From Acidimicrobiales bacterium (GTDB lineage: Bacteria; Actinomycetota; Acidimicrobiia; Acidimicrobiales; RAAP-2), in NCBI GenBank assembly GCA_025351385.1, contig JANXWA010000016.1, positions 1 through 32,114 of the forward strand: 32,114 nucleotides of DNA, given 5' to 3'. Positions 23,714 to 30,415 of the stretch are shown here, one piece after another (position 1 is the stretch's first letter; each line of letters starts with the position of its first letter). The notes beneath the pieces are model-generated. The model was not told the origin of the DNA and searched no databases. It saw nothing but the letters and a program-made list of their open reading frames with translations. Both the position numbers and the translations under genes were made by a program.

Positions 23714-24681
23714 GAATGACGCTCGAAGGCGACGAGAGCGGCGCCCATCGCCCCGGAGCGGGGACCGAACATTGAGGAAGTGACGGTGATCGCCGGGCGG
23801 GCGCTGTAGCCCTCGACGAGGTCCACGAGGTACTCCCGGGCCGAAGGCAGCACGAGCTCGGACGCGCTCGAGAGCCCGCCGCCGATCACGAAGTGGCCGC
23901 AGTCGAGGATCGCGGCGAGATTGGCCAGTCCCAGCGCGAGCCACCAGCCGACCTCCTTCATGAGCATCACGGCCTCGTCGAGGCCCCGGGCGGCGGCGGC
24001 CGTCACGTCCTCGGCGCGAACCGAGGCCGCATTGCCGCACTCGGTCACGAGCGTCGGCAGGCGGCCGGCGATGGCCGCCTCGCGGGTCAGTCGATGAAGC
24101 CCCCCGCCCGAGGCGTAGCGCTCCCAGCAGCCATGACCCCCGCAGTGGCAGGCCGCGCCGCGAGCGACCACGACCATGTGGCCGATCTCGCCCGCGAAGC
24201 CGCTGCGCCCGCGCACCAGCTTGCCGTCAGCGACCACGCCCCCGCCGATGCCCGTGCCGAGGGTGACCATCACGAAGTCGTCGATGCCCCGTCCGGCCCC
24301 CCACTCGTGCTCGGCGAGTGCAGCGCAGTTGGCGTCGTTCTCGCAGAACACGATCGAGCTGGTGAGGGACTGGCCGAGCAGCGCGCCGAGGTCCGCGCCC
24401 GAGGCGGTCTGGAGGTTCGGCGCGAAGGCGAGTCGCCCGTCGCGACGCATCATGCCCGGCAGCCCGATGCCGACGGGCACATCACCGGACCGCACTCCCT
24501 GGCGATCGCACAGCTCCTTGATCAGCTCGGTGAGGACCTTCGCGGTCGCGGCGCCGGCGCCGTCACTGTGGTCGTGGGGCGTCTGGGCCCGAACTTCGCC
24601 CAGCACCCGCCCGTCGCGCGCGACGATCAGCGCCAAGGCCTTCGTCCCGCCGACGTCGACGCCGATCGCCACGTCGGTCAT
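23710..24681 (-). CDS. ROK family sugar kinase (probable glucokinase)
   Basis: 323 residues. N-terminal phosphate-binding DVGGTK at residues 9-14; catalytic Asp in FCENDANCAALAEHEWG; GTGIGGGVV; FAGEIGHMVV followed by the ROK zinc motif CHCGGHGCWERYASG (His and three Cys). The GEIGH histidine and catalytic ENDAN match the glucokinase branch rather than repressors, and no N-terminal helix-turn-helix is present. It phosphorylates glucose or a related hexose with ATP. The ATG overlaps the SRPBCC gene stop (4 bases), and its own stop overlaps the LLM start. Confidence 0.88.
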   Translation of the reverse strand: MTDVAIGVDVGGTKALALIVARDGRVLGEVRAQTPHDHSDGAGAATAKVLTELIKELCDRQGVRSGDVPVGIGLPGMMRRDGRLAFAPNLQTASGADLGALLGQSLTSSIVFCENDANCAALAEHEWGAGRGIDDFVMVTLGTGIGGGVVADGKLVRGRSGFAGEIGHMVVVARGAACHCGGHGCWERYASGGGLHRLTREAAIAGRLPTLVTECGNAASVRAEDVTAAAARGLDEAVMLMKEVGWWLALGLANLAAILDCGHFVIGGGLSSASELVLPSAREYLVDLVEGYSARPAITVTSSMFGPRSGAMGAALVAFERHS

Positions 24682-25118
24682 GCCAGCTGCTCAGCCCGTG
24701 CCTTCAACTCATGAAGGGCCTGTGTCTGGATGCGGTAGGCCGCGCGAGACTTGATGAACGACGGGATCGGCACGAGGAGCTCGACCTCCAGGTCGTAGGT
24801 GACCTTCGTCCCCCCGCCCGACGGCTCGAAGCGGTACTGGCCGTTGAGGGTCTCGGTGAGGTCGCCCTCGATCTGGTGCCAGGACAGCTGTTCGGGCGCC
24901 CGGCCGTAGTCGTAGCGCAGCGTGTACGTCGTCGAGCGACCGAAGGCGGCGGCTCGGAACTCGACCTCGAGCGCTCGGCCCTCGGCGTCGCGCTGGACGA
25001 CCTCGATCCGCTTGAGGTCACCGACCCAGTTCGCGTAGTGCTCGAAGTCGGTCACCACGTCGTAGACGGCGCGCGGCGACGCGTTCACCACTATCGACTC
25101 GGTCGCTCGTTGCGTCAC
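24678..25118 (-). CDS. SRPBCC (polyketide cyclase/START-like) protein
   Basis: 146 residues forming a helix-grip fold: ATESIVVNASPRAVYDVVTD at the N-terminus, FEHYANWVGDLKRIEVVQRD, GGGTKVTYDLEVELLVPIPS, and a long C-terminal helix (YRIQTQALHELKARAEQLA). Such proteins have a hydrophobic ligand cavity. The gene sits between pimB and the sugar kinase and overlaps the kinase start by 4 bases. From memory, mycobacteria also carry an SRPBCC gene (Rv2185c) close to pimB (Rv2188c), so the neighbourhood may be conserved. Confidence 0.85.
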   Translation of the reverse strand: MTQRATESIVVNASPRAVYDVVTDFEHYANWVGDLKRIEVVQRDAEGRALEVEFRAAAFGRSTTYTLRYDYGRAPEQLSWHQIEGDLTETLNGQYRFEPSGGGTKVTYDLEVELLVPIPSFIKSRAAYRIQTQALHELKARAEQLA

Positions 25119-25139
25119 GGCACCTCCCTGACGACCACC

Positions 25140-26300
25140 TTACGACAGTTGGAATTCGTCCCCGAAGTGGTCGAATGGCGCCAAGTCGTACGAAAGCTGC
25201 GCGGCGAGCCGGTCCCACTGGGATCGCTGCACGGCCACCTCCCGCGCCCGACGCCCGTACGAAATCCGTCGCTCGTCGTCCACGACGAGCGCGCGAATCG
25301 CGTCGGCGAGGGCATCGTCGCTGCGCGAGTAGGCGACCACGGTGCCGGTGACGCCGTCGAGAACGGCCTCGTGACTGCCGCCCGAGCGACCGGCGACCTG
25401 GGCGACGCCAGTGGCGGCCGCCTCGAGGAACACGATCCCGAAGCCCTCCTGCTCCAGTCCGAGCCACCGGCTCCGACAGTCCATCACCATGAGGTCGCTC
25501 GCCCCGAGCCACGACACCAACTGCTCGTCGGGGACCCGCCCGAGGAACGTCACCGGCGCGTGCAATTTCGCCGCCATCCGTTCGAGCCGGGCGCGGTCTC
25601 GGCCGTCGCCGCCGATCGCGACGCGCAGCTGGGGGAACTCGACGGCGAGGCGAGCCGCGGCGTAGATCAGCGTGTCCATGCCCTTGCGCGGAACGAGACG
25701 CGAGTACGAGCTCACGAGGAACGCGTTCCCGTCGAGGCCGAGCGATCGTCGCACGTCGACGCGCCGTGACGGGTCGAGCGGGATGAAACGACTGGTGTCG
25801 ACACCCGGCGGGACGCGGATCACCGGGGGCATCTGGTCGGCGGTCACGCGTCGGGCCTCGTCCTCGGGGTAGCTTCCGGCGCAGATCGCGACCTGCGCGT
25901 GGCGCAGTACGTGGCGAAGAGTCGACGCCACGAAGGGAAGTCGACCGGGTATCGCCACCTCGGCCCCGTGCAGCACGACGCCGTAGGGACGCGAGAGGAG
26001 CGGCCCCAGGAGACCGAGGGGCCACGCCGGGTCCAGCAGGACCAGGTCGGGCCGGTGGCGCTCGATCGCCGCTTCGATCGCCGAGAGCGCCCTGGGGGTG
26101 GGCAGGTAGAGCGTCGAGGCCGGGACCCGCTCCACCACGAGCGGGGACGACGCGTCGAAACCCGGGGCGTCGGGGTGCGAGGAGGCCGTGAGCACGGTCG
26201 CGCGCCCGGCTTCGAGCCGGGTCCACAGTTCGTGGAGGTAGACCTGGATACCTCCGGTCTTCGGGGGGTAGTCGTTGGTCACCAAGAGGTGGCGGGCCAT
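25140..26300 (-). CDS. pimB: GT4 glycosyltransferase, PimB-like phosphatidylinositol mannoside mannosyltransferase
   Basis: 386 residues, two Rossmann domains (GT-B). N-terminal LLVTNDYPPKTGGIQVYLHE is the acceptor-side glycine loop of the PimB' group. VVLHGAEVAIPG and SYSRLVPRKGMDTLI follow. The donor-site segment RSRWLGLEQEGFGIVFLEAA contains the E-x7-E motif and is nearly that of mycobacterial PimB', with VAGRSGGSHEAV after it. PimB' adds the second mannose from GDP-mannose to phosphatidylinositol monomannoside at the inner face of the membrane. It follows the small CxxC gene by 36 bases and precedes the SRPBCC gene by 21. Confidence 0.83.
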   Translation of the reverse strand: MARHLLVTNDYPPKTGGIQVYLHELWTRLEAGRATVLTASSHPDAPGFDASSPLVVERVPASTLYLPTPRALSAIEAAIERHRPDLVLLDPAWPLGLLGPLLSRPYGVVLHGAEVAIPGRLPFVASTLRHVLRHAQVAICAGSYPEDEARRVTADQMPPVIRVPPGVDTSRFIPLDPSRRVDVRRSLGLDGNAFLVSSYSRLVPRKGMDTLIYAAARLAVEFPQLRVAIGGDGRDRARLERMAAKLHAPVTFLGRVPDEQLVSWLGASDLMVMDCRSRWLGLEQEGFGIVFLEAAATGVAQVAGRSGGSHEAVLDGVTGTVVAYSRSDDALADAIRALVVDDERRISYGRRAREVAVQRSQWDRLAAQLSYDLAPFDHFGDEFQLS

Positions 26301-26336
26301 GGGGCAACGCTACTCAACGGGTCGGACCCGTCGACG

Positions 26337-26546
26337 CTACGGCGTGGCGGAGCGGTGCTGGAACTTCAGTCGGGGGATCATCCCCTGGTTGGTGAGGAGT
26401 TGGACGACATCGGCGTCGTGACTCGTCATCACCAGTTCGTCGGGCGTGTCGCCGAGCACGTACGTCACGAGGCAGTCGGCGCAGTCGGGTGTGCCACGCC
26501 GCACGCACTCATTGCAGCTGATCGAGAGTTCAATGCCGTTAATCAT
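26337..26546 (-). CDS. Small C-x2-C / C-x2-C protein
   Basis: 69 residues from the ATG at 26546 with AAAGGTGC upstream. SISCNECVRRGTPDCADC carries C-x2-C-x7-C-x2-C, a likely zinc or iron-sulfur knuckle near residues 10-23. A soluble tail follows (VTYVLGDTPDELVMTSHDAD, then VVQLLTNQGMIPRLKF). I do not recognise a named family. It lies between the thioredoxin-like gene and pimB in a co-directional run. Confidence 0.75.
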   Translation of the reverse strand: MINGIELSISCNECVRRGTPDCADCLVTYVLGDTPDELVMTSHDADVVQLLTNQGMIPRLKFQHRSATP

Positions 26547-26593
26547 AAGTGCACCTTTCGCTTCGCCCCACTCTGCCTGAGGGCTGTGACAGG

Positions 26594-27010
26594 TCAGGGG
26601 CGTACGAACCTCCTGACCTCCTCGGCCACCTGCGAGGGACCGAACACCACCCCCTCGGTGATGACGCGACGGGTCGCGGGGTCGACGAGAACGTAGAAGG
26701 GCGGCCATCGCACGTTGAGGTCTTTGAGCGCCTCCGGCGCGACGAGCACCGGCCGCAGAGCCTCGTCCCACTCCCCTTCGTCGTCGTCGGTCGCGCTGAC
26801 GACGACGACCGTCAGCCCGTCGAGCTCGTGGCCGGGGTCCCGCACAAAGTCCCGACATCCATCACATCGGGTCTTGATCACTACGACCAGCGTCAGCTCG
26901 GTGAGCTCGATGGTCACGTCCTCACCGTTCGACCAATGGCCGCGCAGGGACGTCGGAGCGGCCCGATCGCGCGGGCGGTCGAAGGAGTGGACGTTCGAGT
27001 CGTCGGGCAC
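26594..27010 (-). CDS. Thioredoxin-fold (redoxin-like) protein
   Basis: 138 residues from the GTG at 27010, which shares one base with the TAG of the upstream zinc ribbon gene (TAGTG). After an N-terminal segment come LVVVIKTRCDGCRDFV, with a CDGC dithiol motif after the first strand, then GLTVVVVSATDDDE, the cis-proline strand RWPPFYVLVDP and VVFGPSQVAEEVRRF. This is a thioredoxin fold with the active-site CxxC in the expected place. It is probably cytoplasmic, since no signal peptide is seen. Partner and substrate unknown. Confidence 0.78.
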   Translation of the reverse strand: MPDDSNVHSFDRPRDRAAPTSLRGHWSNGEDVTIELTELTLVVVIKTRCDGCRDFVRDPGHELDGLTVVVVSATDDDEGEWDEALRPVLVAPEALKDLNVRWPPFYVLVDPATRRVITEGVVFGPSQVAEEVRRFVRP

Positions 27011-27225
27011 TACGACTCTGGAATCGCCTCGACTGCCCGTCCGTGACCACACCAGCGACACGTGACCGATTCGACGCTGCGCGCGATCAGCTCGGGCTCC
27101 TCGACCGAGAGGTCGCCACCGACGGTGTAGTGGTGGAAGGCCCGCACCGAGGTCGTCTCCACGACGTCGAACCGAGTCAGGTTCCCGCACGCGGTACAGC
27201 GGTATCGAGTCGTCACAACTATCAC
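27010..27225 (-). CDS. Zinc ribbon small protein
   Basis: 71 residues. RYRCTACGNLTRFDV at the start and VTCRWCGHGRAVEAI at the end give two C-x2-C knuckles about 40 residues apart, a zinc ribbon with a charged insert. The TAG overlaps the GTG of the next gene by one base. It starts 22 bases after the bPH2 protein gene. The fold is common in actinobacterial proteins of unknown role; nothing indicates DNA binding specifically. Confidence 0.75.
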   Translation of the reverse strand: MIVVTTRYRCTACGNLTRFDVVETTSVRAFHHYTVGGDLSVEEPELIARSVESVTCRWCGHGRAVEAIPES

Positions 27226-27247
27226 GGTACTTGGATAACACTGGCGG

Positions 27248-27820
27248 TCATTCAGGCCGATCGCGAGGTGGACGCCGACGTGGGCGGACCTCGTAGTCGA
27301 AGGGATCGGGCTCTTCGAACGTGAACACCGTGTCGAGCGGCAGCGGACCCGACGCTGAACCCGTCCGCTCGGCGTCGATCAGACGGCACAGCGCTGCGGG
27401 ATGGCGCACGTGGTCGATCACGACCGGCCCGGCCGCGGTCTCGAGCAGCACGATCCCCTTGCGGGTCAGCCGCTCCGAGACGCGTTGATCGACGCGCGTC
27501 GCGACCACGTCGCGCAACTCGACGGAGCTGCGATGATGGTGCAGCACCCCGCCCTCCAGGACGATTCGCAGATTGGTCACGTGGACCTTGTGCGAGCGCC
27601 AACGCCCGGCGCGAGTGAGGGCGACGAGCCCGAAGGGGCCGACGAGGAGGAGCCCGATCAGTGTCTCGTGCTGGTGCACGATGTGGACGTGGCTCGCTCC
27701 GACGACGACCAGGGCCACCGCGGCGATTGTCGCGAGCACGGGGCGCCACAGCCCGCGCGCCACTGGCGTCACGGAGATAATGCGCACTTCGCCGTCTCGC
27801 ATCACCAGTCGCCGACTCAT
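27248..27820 (-). CDS. Membrane protein with bacterial PH domain (bPH2-like)
   Basis: 190 residues. Two hydrophobic helices at about residues 26-43 and 53-69 are followed by a bacterial PH domain: HKVHVTNLRIVLEGGVLHHH, RSSVELRDVVATRVDQ, GIVLLETAAGPVVIDHV and a helix HPAALCRLIDAE. The tail is acidic and then arginine-rich. Proteins of this build are widespread in actinobacteria and lack an assigned activity. It lies 67 bases downstream of glbO. Confidence 0.8.
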   Translation of the reverse strand: MSRRLVMRDGEVRIISVTPVARGLWRPVLATIAAVALVVVGASHVHIVHQHETLIGLLLVGPFGLVALTRAGRWRSHKVHVTNLRIVLEGGVLHHHRSSVELRDVVATRVDQRVSERLTRKGIVLLETAAGPVVIDHVRHPAALCRLIDAERTGSASGPLPLDTVFTFEEPDPFDYEVRPRRRPPRDRPE

Positions 27821-27887
27821 ACCAACCAGCGTAAGGACTCGTCGGTCCCCGTCACGTCACCGACCATGAAGGTCGCGTGACGTTCCT

Positions 27888-28262
27888 TCAGACGTTGCGC
27901 ATCTGGTTGGCGGCCATGACGAAGTATGCGGAGAGCTCCTCGTACTGCGCGTCGGTCAGCTCCGAGCGCAGACCGTCGAGGGCACCGGCCATCGCCGTCA
28001 ACCACGCGTCGCGCGCCCTTTTGGTGATGCGAAACGGCTCGTGGCGCATGCGCAACCTCGGATGCCCGCGCTCTTGCATGTAGGTCGCCGGTCCGCCCCA
28101 GTACTGAACGAGGAACAGCGTCAGGTGGCGTTTGGACTCGGTGAGGTCATCGGGGTACATGGCGAGGAGCAGTTCGTCGCGGACGACCGACCGGTAGAAG
28201 GCCTCGACGAGGCGTTCGAAGAACGGCTCACCGCCGACCTCATCGTAGAACGTGGTTTCCAC
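27888..28262 (-). CDS. glbO: Group II truncated haemoglobin (trHbO)
   Basis: 124 residues from the GTG at 28262. It aligns without gaps to mycobacterial trHbO at key positions: FYDEVGG at residues 5-11, Tyr23 (B10), Tyr36 (CD1), QYWGGP at 53-58, proximal His74 in GHPRLRMRH, and Trp87 (G8) in RDAWL. Group II proteins bind O2 tightly and are linked to O2/NO and peroxide chemistry, often near the membrane. It is first in the minus-strand run and lies head to head with the tRNA-Gly gene, 51 bases away. The start has only a weak GTGG ribosome site. Confidence 0.92.
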   Translation of the reverse strand: METTFYDEVGGEPFFERLVEAFYRSVVRDELLLAMYPDDLTESKRHLTLFLVQYWGGPATYMQERGHPRLRMRHEPFRITKRARDAWLTAMAGALDGLRSELTDAQYEELSAYFVMAANQMRNV

Positions 28263-28312
28263 GCCACCACGCTAATGGCGTCAATTAGACTCGTCGGAGT
28301 CCCGAGGGGACG

Positions 28313-28384
<72 letters not shown>

Positions 28385-28439
28385 CTCACGCATTTCGCCC
28401 CACGCGCCAACTGCCACTTGCCTTTTCGATTGGCCACCG

Positions 28440-28521
28440 TTGTCCGCCCTTGTCCGCGACACACCGCGGTGAAGTGCCCAGAGGTGCCCAAATGGTCGAG
28501 AGGATGCCCACGGAGTGCCCA
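28440..28521. repeat. Helically phased short repeats next to the tRNA (possible integrase arm sites)
   Basis: The 232-base gap between the tRNA and hipA holds no gene. It contains TTGTCCGC at 28440 and 28450 (10 bases apart), then GTGCCCA at 28474, 28484 and 28515 with the variant ATGCCCA at 28504 (steps of 10, 20 and 11 bases). Short direct repeats on one DNA face beside a tRNA 3' end resemble arm-type sites of tyrosine integrases. No integrase gene is in the window. Confidence 0.45.
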
Positions 28522-28616
28522 TCGTCCTTCGACAATGCACCAAAGTGCTCGATGAGCGACACGTGGTGCTGCGCCATGCGACGAGTCGGTGTGACCTTGC
28601 GTTCTCCGGCGACCGT

Positions 28617-29840
28617 CTATTCCTCGCGAAGCGCCCGGAGCTGTGATCGAACGGTGTCCAGCACTTCGGGGGCGACGTGCTCGGTCTCGGTCGCGGCGAG
28701 CTCCATCGCTTCAGGTACCCGTGAGACCACGTCGTCGGTTACGCCCGTCGCCGTCTCTCGTGACATGCCCCATCGCGCGGCCTCGTTGATGACTCGTGAA
28801 CCGGTCACCCGGTCAAGACGCTGAACACCGTCGACGTACATCGCGAGGTGCTCGACTCCGTAGCGGTGCGTCGACATGACGTCGTAGAGCGGCGCCAGCG
28901 ACAGGATGCCTTCTCGAGAATGCAGCAGTGAGTAGTTCTTCGCGTGCGCGTCGCCGTTCGCGACGAGGACGTGCACGACGAGGTACGCCAGAAGTGTCGA
29001 AAGCGACTCGGGGTCGACTCCACTCAGCGTGTGCGCCAGATCGCGAAGGCCGGGCCCGCCGTCTTCTTGATACTTACGGCCCGGGGGATATCCCAGGGCC
29101 TGACAGAAGTCCTCTTGGTGCACCCGCGTGACCGTCCCGTGGGCGTCCACGAGGCGGTCGTAACGCTCGACGACGAGCACGGGGCGACCGTGCACCTCAA
29201 TCGTCTCGACCCCGGCCACGGGAACGCTCAAGTGCTTCGCGAGTCTCATGCAGAACGCCTCGTTCGCCACCGAGCGAGGAATCCGACGGATCTCCGGCTT
29301 CAAGATGTGCGTCGATGGCGTGCCGTCAACCGGGCGGCCCCAGTGTCCATCCGGCATGCGCGTGAGCAGCAACTTCTGCTGCGCACCCCCCAGAGAAAGG
29401 CGCACGCGAGTGCTCGCCCCGAGAGGCGCCGTGCGCAAGTTGGCGATGAGCTCGGCCAACTCGCCCTCATCGAGAGGCTCCGCCGTCGTGGTCGTCTCCG
29501 GCCAAGGTGGTGATTCTCCTGCTGGCTGGATGACGAGTGCGCCGGCGCACTCCCTTCCCAGTACCGCGAGCATCCCGAAGACGTCATCCACCCGAAGGCC
29601 GAGTTCTGCGGCGAGCGCCCCGAGGGGCTCCTCTTCGGGCAGCAGGCCAGCGAGGAAGGGACGCACCGAGCCACTGGTGAAGGTTTCACCTGACACCGGC
29701 AGCGACAGCGACAGGAGCGGCGTGCCGAGGGTAAACGTCGCTCGGGCCTCGGGCGTGTAGGCGAGGCGTAGGCGCTGTCGGTGTCGCTCCACCGTGGCGA
29801 CTCGGATGCCGTAGAGCCAGAGCTCCAGGACGTCGGCCAC
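28617..29840 (-). CDS. hipA: HipA-type serine/threonine kinase toxin
   Basis: 407 residues from the GTG at 29840, sharing one base with the hipB TAG (TAGTG). HipA features in order: N-terminal subdomain ELWLYGIRVATVER, LLPEEEPLGALAAELGL, the ATP-site loop RVRLSLGGAQQKLLLTRMPD, THILKPE with the ATP-binding lysine, VANEAFCMRLAKHL, VERYDR, HQEDFCQALGYPPGRKYQED, the catalytic NGDAHAKNYSLLH and the metal-binding PLYDVMST. All kinase residues I can check are present, so the toxin should be active. Classical HipA phosphorylates glutamyl-tRNA synthetase and induces dormancy; the target here is unknown. A much longer frame upstream is an overlap with hipB. Confidence 0.9.
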   Translation of the reverse strand: MADVLELWLYGIRVATVERHRQRLRLAYTPEARATFTLGTPLLSLSLPVSGETFTSGSVRPFLAGLLPEEEPLGALAAELGLRVDDVFGMLAVLGRECAGALVIQPAGESPPWPETTTTAEPLDEGELAELIANLRTAPLGASTRVRLSLGGAQQKLLLTRMPDGHWGRPVDGTPSTHILKPEIRRIPRSVANEAFCMRLAKHLSVPVAGVETIEVHGRPVLVVERYDRLVDAHGTVTRVHQEDFCQALGYPPGRKYQEDGGPGLRDLAHTLSGVDPESLSTLLAYLVVHVLVANGDAHAKNYSLLHSREGILSLAPLYDVMSTHRYGVEHLAMYVDGVQRLDRVTGSRVINEAARWGMSRETATGVTDDVVSRVPEAMELAATETEHVAPEVLDTVRSQLRALREE

Positions 29841-30109
29841 TACCAGTCCGACCGCTGAAGAGTCATGCGAACCCCTAGGCGCTTGAGGATGACCACGATC
29901 CGTCGCAGCTGCTCGGTCTCCTGGCCGTTCTCGAGGCGCGACAGGTAGGGCGCACTCACGCCGACGCTGTCGGCCAACTCGGCCTGGGTGAGTCCGGCCT
30001 GGAGGCGGTAGTGGCGGATGGCGGGTCCCAAGGAGGCGGCCGTGTACACCCGGTACGGGTCTTCTGAAGTCGGGTTGTCGAACTTGCTCATATCCATAAG
30101 ATAGTGCAT
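29840..30109 (-). CDS. hipB: HipB-type Xre antitoxin/repressor
   Basis: 89 residues. The ATG at 30109 is chosen because AAGGA ends 5 bases upstream; in-frame ATGs at 30097 and 30091 lack a ribosome site. The Xre helix-turn-helix is clear: GPAIRHYRLQAGLTQAELAD, then SVGVSAPYLSRLENGQE near residues 45-62, with a C-terminal helix RIVVILKRLGVRMTLQ. It should neutralise the coupled HipA kinase and repress the operon. The upstream region carries a promoter and two palindromes. Confidence 0.9.
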   Translation of the reverse strand: MHYLMDMSKFDNPTSEDPYRVYTAASLGPAIRHYRLQAGLTQAELADSVGVSAPYLSRLENGQETEQLRRIVVILKRLGVRMTLQRSDW

Positions 30110-30123
30110 TTTGTCCTTGATTC

Positions 30124-30133
30124 CGAATATTCG
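30124..30133. promoter_or_regulatory. Palindrome in the hipBA leader
   Basis: CGAATATTCG, a perfect 10-base palindrome in an AT-rich stretch between the predicted hipBA transcription start (about 30149) and the hipB ATG. Its position suits a downstream operator, though its half-sites are unlike those of the upstream palindrome. Confidence 0.3.
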
Positions 30134-30156
30134 TAAGATGAGTCTTTCGGGCAGAT

Positions 30157-30186
30157 ATTACAGATAATCGCAATGCTCGACGTCAA
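30157..30186 (-). promoter_or_regulatory. hipBA promoter
   Basis: On the minus strand, TTGACG (30181-30186), an 18-base spacer, and TGTAAT (30157-30162). The same two hexamers form the nrdJ promoter in this window with a 17-base spacer. The predicted leader is about 40 bases. The TTG of the -35 is the last part of a perfect 22-bp palindrome. Confidence 0.5.
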
Positions 30187-30205
30187 CTCCGATCGATCGG
30201 AGTTG
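30184..30205. promoter_or_regulatory. Perfect 22-bp palindrome overlapping the hipBA -35 (candidate HipB operator)
   Basis: Two 11-base arms with no spacer: CAACTCCGATC followed by its exact complement GATCGGAGTTG. The promoter-side end supplies the TTG of the -35 box, so a dimeric repressor bound here would block RNA polymerase. It differs from the E. coli HipB site TATCC-N8-GGATA. Confidence 0.5.
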
Positions 30206-30222
30206 GCCCGTACCCGTGATGG

Positions 30223-30313
30223 CGAGGACTCGGCCTTGTTGAAGCGACACCAGTCATTGAGAGCGTGCGCGACGAACTCTGGTCCATTATCCATGCGCAA
30301 GAAGTGCGGCTGT
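30223..30313 (-). pseudogene. Fragment of a second IS3-type transposase (OrfB core)
   Basis: The minus strand reads QPHFLRMDNGPEFVAHALND followed by WCRF, the segment around the second catalytic Asp of IS3-family OrfB proteins of the DNGPEF type. The frame is still open upstream and downstream, but the sequence no longer resembles a transposase after WCRF, and the expected ESFN Glu motif is missing. It differs in type from the neighbouring OrfB, so it belongs to another element. Confidence 0.6.
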
Positions 30314-30373
30314 AAACGCGCATCGAAAGTAGCCACACTTCGCCTCTGAAACGCGTATCGAAATCAGCCACAC
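30314..30373. repeat. Tandem imperfect 25-bp repeats, IS21-like end
   Basis: Copies at 30314-30338 and 30349-30373 (35 bases apart) match at 22 of 25 positions. On the minus strand each copy reads GTGTGGCT, A/G-rich change, then TTTCGATnCGCGTTT. Repeated GTGTGGCT-type units at an element end are typical of IS21-family insertion sequences. No IstA or IstB gene is present, so at most one end remains, or the repeats are of another origin. Confidence 0.45.
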
Positions 30374-30393
30374 CCAACAGCCTCGGCTGACAA

Positions 30394-30415
30394 GTTGGTT
30401 CCCTAGGGAATCAAC
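30394..30415. repeat. Near-perfect 22-bp inverted repeat at the OrfB break
   Basis: Minus-strand arms GTTGATTCCC and GGGAACCAAC flank a central TA, with 9 of 10 positions paired. It contains the premature stop of OrfB (CCC TAG) and marks the point where transposase homology ends. Confidence 0.5.

Noticed and set aside
28440-28521. CRISPR array
   Set aside because: Repeat units are only 7-8 bases, at 10-20 base steps, with no spacers of regular length and no cas genes.
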